Part shown: positions 11,567 to 20,900 of the stretch, piece by piece | Layout of the letters: the number at the start of each line of letters is the position of its first letter | How positions within the stretch are numbered: the first letter of the stretch is position 1 | Source of the DNA: Maniola hyperantus | Taxonomy: Eukaryota; Arthropoda; Insecta; Lepidoptera; Nymphalidae | NCBI RefSeq assembly: GCF_902806685.2 | Contig: NC_048542.1 | Span: 11,268,533-11,332,532 of the forward strand | Length of the DNA stretch: 64,000 nt | Direction of reading: 5' to 3' | Notes under the pieces: generated by a model | Database searches by the model: none | Told to the model about the DNA's origin: nothing | Seen by the model: only the letters and a program-made list of their open reading frames with translations | Program-made: the position numbers and the translations under genes

Positions 11567-12891
11567 TAACGAAAGATGAGACTTGAAAAGCGCGGCTTTA
11601 TCAGTATGGCAGCCCCAAAATTAGTATGATAGACCTGGAATAACCTAATTTGATACTTTGGAATTATTTATTTTTATTTATGTTCTATCAAATAGGGTTA
11701 CTTATTCGCGGGTCTGTCATACTATTTTTATAGCTGTCATACTGATATATTTTTAATTTGCTGTGCTTTTTCACTTTCGTTAGCTTTCGTTAGCCAGACT
11801 CTAAGACGTTTTACAACTAGAGCAACTCTTTAATGTTAATGATATTAAAGATAAAAAAATATTTTGTTGATTTAGATGGGGTTTAGTAATGTACTAGTTT
11901 ATTTGTAGTAAATACCACATAACAGCCACATTACCAACAAGAAGATTCTCAAAAGTGATCGTGACGTAACTAAATCACAAAGTTTTAATACGGCCGAACA
12001 TCAATCTCACCAACTATTGACCGTATTTGTGTGCGGTGGTACGAAGTTCACCGGGGTAGCTAGTAGTTACTAAAGGATAGTTTTGGAAAAGGAAACTTCG
12101 TCGTTTCTGCTTGATTTTATGTTTTGGTGATTGAGTATCTTAGATTGCTGGACTTCCTCTTATTAAACTTATGAAATACTATAATATTATTTCTTTACTC
12201 CACTCAATGTTTCAATTCAAAAGAATAATATCTTGCGGCAAATTATGATTTAAATTGAATGAAAATAATATACCTATGAACACAAAGAAGAGATTTAAAA
12301 AAATAATTGAGTAATGACTGTGCACTTGTTCAGTGTGCACTTGCACTGTACTGTGTTTTGGTCTTAACCCGCGTGGTGAAATGTGTAGGTACAATGATTT
12401 CCATCAGGAATGTTAAAGCGTTTTTGCTTGATATACACAAAAATCGTCGTAAATGTTTAGAGAAACGGTGTTTTGGATAGAAGTTTTTGTGTAATGTTCG
12501 AGAAAAACGCGCATTACACGCGGCATAACATTATAAATAGCAAAGTAACCCATTACTATGCCATTTGTTACCCATTTCTACTGTATGTCAATGTTACCCG
12601 TGCCTCAGTTCACTGGCAAGATAAGCACAAGTTCATGATCTTGGTCTATGACTTATTAATTTGAACCCAGAGCCGTAAAGCCAGTTAAAAAAACCCACAA
12701 CAACCATCAAACTGACAGTGTCAATCATTTGCAAATCCCGCGAAAAGTTTTAAGGTTTCAAGTTTGTTTTCATTTTGTGATTTTTGATATTTCCAAAGTC
12801 AATGAATATATTATATATTTTTAATTTTCTAACATTACAATAACTATTATTGTGATTTGAAGCTTTATAGTTATACCAGAAAGCAGGAGGC

Positions 12892-15800
12892 ATGAAGTTT
12901 CGTGGCGTAATGATAGATGCAGGCCCAATGAGAGAATTCACAAGTTAACAAGTTTTTAATTATTTTTGAATTTTTGATCCGATTTGCATTATATGGTTTC
13001 AAAATATGTAGCTCTTTGACATTTTATTCAATCCGTTTAGTTCTTAGAATTTATGCCTTACCATTATCAAGCCATGGCCGGCCACCACTGAACAGCTCTT
13101 TTAAAATAATAAGGGTGTTGGCCTGTGGGTTTAGCCATAACCCACCATGCTGGCCAAGTGCGGACTTGCAGATTTCACAACTCTTTGAGAACATTATGGA
13201 GAACTCAGGCATGCTGGTTTCCTGATGATATTTTTTCACCATTTAACAATATTTATAAATATATTGGCAATACCGGCTATACTCACGTGATTATTGGATG
13301 TAAGCCCGACTATTTTCGAATCCATTTTTCACAGCTTGCAACGCGCCGCGGTTCACACTTCAGTCTCAACTTAAATATATTACAAAATTATATTATTCTT
13401 AAATGTGCTATTAAAATCGATATTTGCCCTTACCTAAGCCTGCACTCATTGTTCTTCCAATGTTGTAAAAACTTGATGCAATTGTTGTTGTCACTTGCAC
13501 AAAGGTTTCTGACATACTACTATTAAAATATCAATAAGTGATATTAGAGTAACATTGCAATGCATACAAGGCATTGGCTAGTATAACAAAAATTGATTAA
13601 ATATTAAAACTGTACTGCATCTTTTATTTCAGATATTGTGACAACAATATCAAAGTTGTCGAAGGAGTGTGTGTTACGACTGTCCAATGATAAGCTATAC
13701 TTCATAGTTAGCGAGGAGCACAGCGGTCCAGCACCGCCGGTGTTATGGTGTGAGATACCGCAAGCTGTATTTTTCTCTGAGTATCAAATGATTGGTATTG
13801 ATGAAGAGCATAAGGATATTTATTTAGGCATCATATCTGGTAAGTAAAACATAGGGGGCTAAGGTTATTATCCTTTGCAATATAAGTCCCGCAAATTGCT
13901 ATTGCGCTGGAACCATGTCTCATTAACATCAAAATGACGTCATTTTGACGTCAGCCAAATTAAAAATATAACATCAGCTTGAAACTTCAGTCTAGTGTCT
14001 AGATGTCACTAAAACGCAGACCACGTGCATTAGCAATTTGCGGGACTTATAGTCGCGATTGTTGTAAGTTGTAACTGGTTGAATTTATTGCATTCTTACT
14101 GCAGCTAGTATTCTAGCCAAATGTGAGTTATTGGTAATTAGAAAATAATGTAAGTATAATGTATATACATCAACCTTTAGAATGAGAGTTCGGCTTTGTA
14201 GAGTGTTGTCTCTGTCTCAACGACAGACAATGCTCTACAAAACCGCTCTCTTTGTAGCTAGTGTTTGACCACAACAATCAAAGAGATAAATAAAAATGTT
14301 TGTTTTTAATACATTAACAGGCTTACTTAATGATTGAATGTTATTTTCAGCAAATCTAGCAAAATCTTTAGTAACACTGAAATCAGCTAAGACATTGAAA
14401 ATTAAATTAACAAAGAAGCAGTGTCCATGTTTGACATTAGAAATTGAAATGGTAAGTATGCTTAAGGTTCTTTTTTTAAAAATTAAATTATTTCATAGAT
14501 ATAGATATCCATACTAATATTATAAATGCGAAAGTGTGTCTGTCTGTCTGTCTGCTAGCCTTTCACGGCTCAACCGTTCAACCGATTTTGACGAAATTTG
14601 GTTCGGAGATAGCTTGCATCCCGGGGAAGGACATAAGCTACTTTTTATCCTGGAAAATCAAAGAGTTCCCATGGGATTTTTAAAAACCTAAATCTACGCG
14701 GAAGAAGTCGCGGGCATCATCTAGTTATATAGAAATAAATTTTTCCAATTTCAGCCCTCAGCAACCTCTCAGCAAACAAGACAGGTGACCCATGACATCC
14801 CCGTAGAAGTGGTGCCCAGGAAGCTATGGACTGACTTTCATGAGCCCAGGGTACAAATACCCGATGTAAGTAAATATTTAACACTCCTTATATTTAGTTA
14901 TCCATCTTATCCATCCATACTATCCATATTCTATTCGCTCTTGCCTTGAAGGTATTCAAGTTATACTTCTTTCGGATTCTATTCACTCTTGCCTTGAAGG
15001 TATTCAAGTTATATTCCTTTCAGATTTTATTAACTCATTGCCTTGAAGGCATTCAAGTTATACCACTTTCGGATTCTATTCACTCTTGCCTTGAAGGTAT
15101 TCAAGTTATACTACTTTCGGATTATATTCACTATTGCCTTTTAAAGGTATTCAAGTTATACCACTTTCGGATTCTATTGACTCTTGCCTACTTTCGGATG
15201 CTATTCACTCTTGCCTTCATGTTATACTACTTTCATTTCAGTCCATCCCTTAACCGTTCAACTTTCTTCTCTCCAGCTGTCAATAGAACTGCCAACCCTG
15301 AAGCAGCTGCGTACAACAATAGACCGAATGCGAACCATGGCACAAGAAGTCGTGATCCAAGCTTCAGCAGAAGGTTGGCTTACTTTGCAGATCAAGACAG
15401 ACATTGTCAAAGTATGCACATGGTTTAAGCATTTGAGAGTTGAAGCTTTTGAAGGTACGTAACGTATCTAACGTATATAAGCTGTGATAGCCTAGTGGTT
15501 AGGACGTCCGCCTTCTAATCGGAAATCGGGGGTTCGATCCCGGGCACGCACCTCTAACTTTTCGGAGTTATGTGCGTTTTAATTAATTAAATATCATTTG
15601 CTTTAACGGTAAAGGAAAACATCGTGAGGAAACCTGCATGCCTGAGAGTTCTCCATAATGTTCTCAAAGGTGTGTGAAGTCTACCAATCCGCACATGGCC
15701 AGCGTGGTAGACTATGGCCAAAAACCCTTCTCACTCTGAGAGGAGACCCGCGCTCTGTAGTGAGCCGGTGATGGGTTGATCATGATGATAATGATGAACG

Positions 15801-16787
15801 TATCTATTTGACCAGCGGCAGAGTGAACTAGATTGGGGGGGATTCTCGGTTTGATCCTGAATCGACGAAATGTCAAATATTAGGCTATGGCGACATAAAA
15901 TCAAAGAAATATAGAGCTACTTTAGGGCTACCTTCTTCATATGTAAGTACTAACATTTAACGCCTGCAAGTGACGTCGAAGTCTCGATGTTTTATTAGAA
16001 GTTCTCTAACTTCGAGTCTTAGTTTTAAACGATTTTACTATCGATTGTGACTTAGCTTAGCACCTTAGCACACTCTCAGAGTCAAATTAGGTTGTCAATT
16101 CAGTTACAGACTTGAGTGACTTGTATCATGTGCTGGCAAAAAATTCTTAGAATTACATCAATTCGGTGGTGTTCCCACAACATGGGATTATTCAAGGCCA
16201 CACCAACACATTCCAAAAAGCCGGCAACATTGGCGGTTCCTCTGGTGCTGCAAATGTTCGTGGGTGGCGGTAATCACTTAACATCAAGTGACACGCCTGG
16301 TCGTTCGCTCTATATTTTTGTTAAAAAAAATCAATGCAGTAATTAAAACAAGTAGTAGTAGTATTGCAAGTATTTATAAGTCCCGCAAATTGCTATTGCG
16401 CTGCAACCATGTCTCATCAACATCGAAATGACGTCATTTTGACGTCAGCCGAAATAAAAATATACCATCAGCTCGAAGCTTCAGCCTAGTGCCGACGTTG
16501 CTAAAATGGTGGCTACGCGCATTAGCAATTTGCGGGACGTATACAATATATTTTCAGGGCCAATAGAACATTCAGACTCCGAAAGCGAAAGCCAAGTGAA
16601 CGAAGACATGTCCAAAGTATGCCACTGCAGAGTTGATGCTAAGAAATTTTCAATGTTCCTGAGTGCGGACCAGATCTCACATAATAGGACAATTTGCAGC
16701 ATCGTGCATAAAAAGCTAGTAATATTGTGCTTACATACACAGGAAGATGTTAAGTTACAGTGCTTTATTACAGGGATTGTGTATTAG
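12892..16787 (+). CDS. HUS1: HUS1 checkpoint clamp component, 6 exons, 292 aa
   Basis: Hus1 forms the PCNA-like 9-1-1 ring with RAD9 and RAD1, which loads on damaged DNA and activates ATR-type checkpoint signalling in the nucleus. Exons: 12892-12943, 13633-13839, 14351-14451, 14755-14865, 15277-15454, 16558-16787; all introns are GT-AG and the phases join into 292 codons plus TAG. The product starts MKFRGVMIDAGPM and carries family landmarks: LKIKLTKKQCPCLTLEIEM, the THDIPVEVVPRKLW segment, and a C-terminal HEDV-like TQEDVKLQCFITGIVY. Length is close to the roughly 280 aa of animal Hus1. The ATG at 12892 was chosen because MKF(R) is the family N-terminus. The gene converges on Nup62. Introns contain three kinds of repeat: TA-flanked MITEs, a 48-bp minisatellite and a full SINE. 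I see no break in the coding sequence. Identification rests on remembered family sequence, not on a search. Confidence 0.93.
13115..13240 (-). mobile_element. SINE family 1 fragment in HUS1 intron 1
   Basis: The middle of the SINE in reverse (CATGCTGGCCAAGTGCGGA...GAGAACATTATGGAGAACTC...GGTTTCCTGATGATATTTTTTCACC). Diverged. Confidence 0.7.
13253..13365 (+). repeat. Diverged single-arm relative of the foldback at 48 kb
   Basis: Within HUS1 intron 1, the string ACCGGCTATACTCACGTGATTA...GTAAGCCCGACTATTTTCGAATCCAT...GCGCCGCGGTT aligns with one arm of the 47971-48217 hairpin with several substitutions and gaps. No second arm is present here. Confidence 0.6.
13883..14049 (+). mobile_element. TAAGTCCCGC MITE, copy 2 (HUS1 intron 2)
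   Basis: Same TIRs and internal ATGACGTCATTTTGACGTCA block as copy 1, same orientation, beginning 43 bp after the exon 2 donor. Confidence 0.8.
14508..14726 (+). mobile_element. Helitron-like element (Lep1-type) in HUS1 intron 3
   Basis: ATACTAATATTATAAATGCG start, (GTCT)n, CAACCGTTCAACCGATTTTGACG body, TTCCCATGGGATTTTTAAAAACC, hairpin around GAAGAAGTC, and GGGCATCATCTAGTT end, 28 bp before the exon 4 acceptor. Confidence 0.75.
14928..15240 (+). repeat. 48-bp minisatellite in HUS1 intron 4
   Basis: Five units of 48-50 bp start at 14928, 14976, 15024, 15073 and 15121, and a shortened sixth begins at 15171. The core is TCTTGCCTTGAAGGTATTC...AAGTTATAC...TTTCGG. Because the unit is divisible by three it creates a long spurious open frame that runs into exon 5. 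The array stops 36 bp before the exon 5 acceptor. Confidence 0.85.
15481..15796 (+). mobile_element. Full-length tRNA-derived SINE (family 1) in HUS1 intron 5
   Basis: Head GCTGTGATAGCCTAGTGGTTAG contains a pol III A box and GGGGGTTCGATCCCGGGC a B box; the body runs through GGAAAACATCGTGAGGAAACC to the tail GGGTTGATCATGATGAT. AACGTATATA before and AACGTATCTA after look like a target-site duplication with one mismatch. It sits 25 bp inside the intron. Best reference copy of this SINE in the window. Confidence 0.85.
15810..16035 (+). repeat. TTTGATCCTGAATCGACG repeat, copy 1
   Basis: TCTCGGTTTGATCCTGAATCGACGAAATGTCAAATATTAGGCTATGG, then GACGTCGAAGTCTCGATGTTTTATTAGAAG. Two more copies: 48725-49280 (SINE inside) and 57870-58110. 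Confidence 0.6.
16170..16335 (+). mobile_element. Retroelement tail (HUS1 intron 5)
   Basis: TTCAAGGCCACACCAACACATTCC, AAAAGCCGGCAACATTGGCGG and GGCGGTAATCACTTAACATCAAGTGACACGCC then an A run; the last part recurs at 60685-60755. Probably a SINE or LINE 3' end. Confidence 0.55.
16377..16541 (+). mobile_element. TAAGTCCCGC MITE, copy 3 (HUS1 intron 5, beside exon 6)
   Basis: Same family and orientation. The right TIR ends (GCGGGACGTA) only 16 bp before exon 6, so only the short ATATTTTCAG acceptor stretch separates the transposon from coding sequence. Any branch point more than 16 nt upstream of exon 6 must lie inside the MITE. Confidence 0.8.
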
Positions 16788-16814
16788 GACTTTTTTTTAA
16801 TTGTTCTTGACCAG

Positions 16815-16945
16815 TTAGGGCTAAGCGGCGACGCAACACAGCACATACATTTTTTGCAGGGCAGTGCAGGTGAGGCAGATATAGGCCACGAGCGTATGCT
16901 GCGACGCAGCTGAGGCGTCTCCACGGGCGAGTCTCGCAGAGCCAC
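16815..16945. repeat. TTTTGCAGGGCAGT repeat
   Basis: GGGCTAAGCGGCGACGCAACACAGCACATAC, TTTTGCAGGGCAGTGCAGGTGAGGCA, GGCCACGAGCGTATGCTGCGACGCAGCTGAGG is shared with 57310-57440. It lies within the HUS1 3' UTR as proposed. Confidence 0.6.
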
Positions 16946-17156
16946 CAGATTCTATACAACTCTTATGGGTCAATCTCCACAGGGCGATATTATCGCGACG
17001 ATACGACGAGTAACTGTACGATTATACGTTTTGTTGTAATTTAATTTGTTCCATATAATGCCATACTTACTTTTTGTCTTCAGTATCTTCAGCGTGTCTC
17101 GGGCGCTTGCCATATCAAGTCTGTTAATGTTAAGTAGAAGTATGGAATTTATGCAA

Positions 17157-17162
17157 AATAAA
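17157..17162 (+). terminator. Candidate polyadenylation signal of HUS1 (AATAAA)
   Basis: An AATAAA lies 370 bp beyond the HUS1 stop codon, followed by an AT-rich stretch. It is the first canonical signal I see downstream on this strand. Without transcripts the actual cleavage site is unknown. Confidence 0.45.
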
Positions 17163-17311
17163 AAACTGAGTTTATGACAAATTGTTTATTTTTATAATTT
17201 TAAATCATCCATTTGATGTTTTATTAGGTTATTCATTATTTACTTTTCTTTTACATTTATCTATCAAATAAAATCGATTAATCTGCCTTATACAAAGGTT
17301 ACACTGAGGAT

Positions 17312-17452
17312 GAGATCTATAGAGCGCACTCTGACTTAACTTAGACTTAAGACAGAGTTAAAACGAGACAGAGCTATATCTCTCACATGAATCTGTCTCG
17401 TTTTAACGCAATCTTAAGTCTGAACAAAGTCAAAGTGCGCTCTATAGATCTC
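17312..17452. mobile_element. Palindromic MITE between HUS1 and Nup62
   Basis: A 141-bp imperfect palindrome. GAGATCTATAGAGCGCACT at the left end is the reverse complement of AGTGCGCTCTATAGATCTC at the right, and the interior (GTTAAAACGAGACAG / CTGTCTCGTTTTAAC) also pairs. Confidence 0.8.
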
Positions 17453-17571
17453 AGCCATAGCGTCAGTGAAGGTCTAACAGTGCGTAAGTCATTTTTGGAT
17501 TTTTGGCGGGTTTTAACATTTGCCATAGATGTTCACATTTCATTTCATTCAGTTTTTTGCTCCTGTAAAAT

Positions 17572-17577
17572 TTTATT
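17572..17577 (-). terminator. Candidate polyadenylation signal of Nup62 (AATAAA on minus strand)
   Basis: TTTATT on the plus strand reads AATAAA on the minus strand, about 330 bp past the Nup62 stop. If it is used, the Nup62 3' UTR contains two of the palindromic repeats described at 17653-17900. It lies 410 bp from the proposed HUS1 signal, so the two 3' ends would be close but need not overlap. Confidence 0.4.
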
Positions 17578-17652
17578 TCTTGCAATTACACCATTTTGTT
17601 CACCAGCTCTTCCATTATTTTGGTCGTAAACGATTGAACCTTATACAAACAC

Positions 17653-17900
17653 AGCTAAGACAGAGTGCGCTCTATAGAGCGCACTCTGTCTTAGCTTAAG
17701 CTCTGACTTAAGGCAGAGTTAAAACGAGACCGAGCTATATCTCTCACATAAATCTGTCTCGTTTTAACTCAATCTTAAGTCTGAGCAAAGTCAAAGTGCT
17801 CCTAAGACACTGATAAAACGAAACAGCATTATATAGCTGGCATAAATCTGTCGCATTTTAATTGAAACTTAAGTCTGAGCAAAGTCTAATTCTGAGTTGA
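17653..17900. mobile_element. Two more palindromic MITE units next to the Nup62 stop
   Basis: A 44-bp perfect palindrome at 17653-17696, centred on CTCTATAGAG, opens a second copy of the 17312 element (to about 17798). A third, diverged partial unit (GATAAAACGAAACAG...CTGTCGCATTTTAATTG, 17808-17895) ends a few bases from the Nup62 stop codon at 17909, so it would be in the Nup62 3' UTR. Confidence 0.7.
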
Positions 17901-17908
17901 AAGGAAAT

Positions 17909-20900
17909 CTAATTATAAGTGAGCTGGAAGGATCTCTCGTTGTCGCGTCGCAGCGTGTCGTGCGTGGCCTTGAGGGTGTCCAGTTTGGTGGAGATCTGCG
18001 CTATGGAGTTGTCTATCCACTGCATTGATGACATGTGAGCGTTCAGTATGCGGCCGATTTGCACGATCTGGAAATCAAGTAAACATTTGAAAACCAACAA
18101 ACGACGAGCGACGCCACTGCTCAGCAGGTTTTTTAGGGTTCCGTACCTCAAAAGGAAAAACGGAACCCTTATAGGATCGCTTTGTTGTCTGTCTGTCAAG
18201 AAACCTACAGGGTACTTCCCGTTGACCTAGAATCATGAAATTTGGCAGGAAGGTGGGTCTTATAGCTGGCATTAGGGAAAAAAAACTGAAAACCGTGAAT
18301 TTGTGGTTACGTCACACAAAATAAATAAATTTGTGGTGATAAACTAATAATTAGTATTTTCGAAGTAAGATAACTATATCAAGTGGGGTATCATATGAAA
18401 GGTCTTCCCCTGTGCATTCTAAAACCGATTTTTATGCATCGTAGTTTTTGAATAATCGTGCAAAATATCGAAAAAATACGACTGTAGTACGGAACCCTCG
18501 TTGCGCGAGTCTGACTCGCACTTGGTCGGTTTTTTAATGACTATTAGCCAAGTTTATCATGATGACTAATATTTCCCCTTTCCCCTCCAACTGAGCGTAA
18601 AGTTTCTGCTAGAAATAGGTACGACAAGCTATTGTGGCTAATTCCTTTGTACACAATCTCTAAACTAAACTAAAATATCACGTCTAAATCTATTGCTATC
18701 CCTTTCATAATGTTGCTTGCGGAAAAGGAAAGCACTAGATTTAGACCTGTTAATTTAGTTCAGTTTAGAGATTGTGTACTAGAGAATCGGCCCCATTGTC
18801 TACCTACTACCAGAGATAATATATTACTGCTACTACCTACCTATAATAATTGTTGTGTTGCACTAGCAACGGCATTCCGAACCAGTGGTGAATTAAAACT
18901 ACCTGACTATTCATAAGTACTTGTAAAAAGTTTACATGAATCAAAAAACATTCTATTCTATTCTATTCAACGGGGTTTGAACCGACGACTTATCATATTT
19001 CAGTCCGCTCCTTTTTTATGCAACCTCGATAGGTTAGGTAGGTATGCGTCTTTGATTTGTCAAACAAATAACTGAACTACTGGTTTTTTAGAGTTCCATA
19101 GATCCAGAGAAAAAAAGAACCATAATAGGATTATTTGTTGACTGTCTGTCAAGTGGACACTTCCCGTTGACCTAGAATCATGAAATTTGGCAGGTAGCAA
19201 GGTCTTATAGCAGATGTAAAGGGAAAAATCTGAAAACCGTGAAGTAGTGGTTACATCACAAAATAAATTAAAAAAGTGTTATTTCTATTTGCTGAAAAAT
19301 TTCTGGAAAAATACTCACTGGATCATTGCTATTTTGACTTCTATTAGTTTCATTGAGATGTTCAATGACTTCTTTCAGGTCTTCGGACATTCGACGGAGC
19401 TGTGTGTCTAAAGTTTCCGCTAGTGAATACCTGAAAATAAAATTAATTCAAGTTATAACATTGTTTTATTACAGACTAGCTTATGCTCGCGACTACGTCC
19501 GCGTGGACTACACAAATGTCAAACCCTTATTTCACCCCCTTAGGGGTTGAATTTTCAAAAACCTTTCTTAGCGGATGCCTACGTCATAATAGCTATCTGC
19601 ATGCCAAATTTCAGCCCGATCCGTCCAGTAGTTTGAGCTGTGCGTTGATAGATCAGTCAGTCAGTCAGTCACCTTTTCCTTTTATATATTTAGACTCCAT
19701 CAACTGATAATTTAAATTAGCTCATGAATGATCATGACTTATAAATAAACTAGCTTATGCTCGCGACTACGTCCGCGTGGACTACACAAATTTCAAACCC
19801 CTATTTCACCCCCTTAGGGGTTGAATTTTCAAAAATCCTTTCTAAGTGGATGCCTACGTCAGAATAGCTATGTGCATGCCAAATTTGAGCTCATTCCGTC
19901 CAGTAGTTTGAGGTGTGCGTCAGTCAGTCAGTCACCTTTTCGTTTTATATACGAACAGACAACGACAAGCAACGACAGACCTCCAGCGACTTTTCAAGTC
20001 CTGGTTGTGATGGCTGAGTTTCATGCTGGTTCTTGTCAGTAGAATCATTTTCTCCATAACTTCTCATAATTAAGCTCTGTTGCGTACACTAAGCAATATC
20101 ACTCACATGTGTTCCCTCTCCGGATCCCTCATCCTGTCTCCAGGGTCTTCTTGCAGCTGCTTTTCCAGCGGCACCAGCAATGCCTCCAGCTCCTTTTGTT
20201 GTGCTAATACAAAGTCTAGTTCATGCTCCAACCCAGTTTGTTCGTTCTTCACTGTTTCCACTGCATCGTTCAGTTCTAGAATCTGCGAAAGGTAAAAAGA
20301 AACATGAAAACCGGCCAAGTGCGAGTCAGGGTAGCGCAATGAGGGTCCCGTACTACAGTCGTATTTTTTCGACATTTTGCAGGATAATTCAAAAACTATG
20401 ATACATAAAAATAAATAAAAATCTGTTTTAGAATGTACAGGTGAAGACCTTTCATGATACCCCCAATTGATATAGTTATCTCACTTGGAAAATTGAAAAT
20501 ACTAATTATTAGTTTATGACCACAATTTCATTTTTTTTTGTATGATGTAACTTGCCTTCTCTCCATTGGCTACTAGGAGTCTGTCCCACGCGTTAATCTG
20601 TGTGGCCTGGTTGATGAAGGTCCTCTCCTGCTCCTCGAGCTCCAGCGTCCACTTGTTGATGCTTTCCTCCAGTTGAGCGAACGTTATTGATGATATCACT
20701 GCAGGAGGCGCCGCCGCTGTAGTTGTACTAAAAAAGGAATCAGATCAGTAAAATTACATAGTTATCATCACGATCAATCCATTGCGGGCTCACTACAGAC
20801 AACATGTGTCCTCTCAGTAAGGTTTGGCCATAGTCCACCACACTGGCCAATTGTGGATTGGCAGACTTCAGTCGTTTTTGAGAACATTATGGAGAACTCT

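Larger units (their letters stand above)
7085..12891. other. Intergenic region left of HUS1
   Basis: Contains the repeats at 7680-7985, 8496-8600, 8920-9000 (GGTTCCGTAC end), 9900-9980 and 11403-11566. 9980-11400 and 11570-12890 are AT-rich with no recognisable exon or repeat. The HUS1 promoter must lie at the right end, but I see no defining element. Confidence 0.5.

Noticed and set aside
14946..15428. 160-codon open frame (+) with LKVFKLY repeats
   Set aside because: It is the 48-bp intronic minisatellite read through, continuing into HUS1 exon 5 in the wrong frame; the true exon 5 frame is fixed by splice phase and homology.
15481..15555. tRNA gene in HUS1 intron 5
   Set aside because: The A and B boxes belong to the SINE head; the same sequence continues into the SINE body and recurs in many copies.
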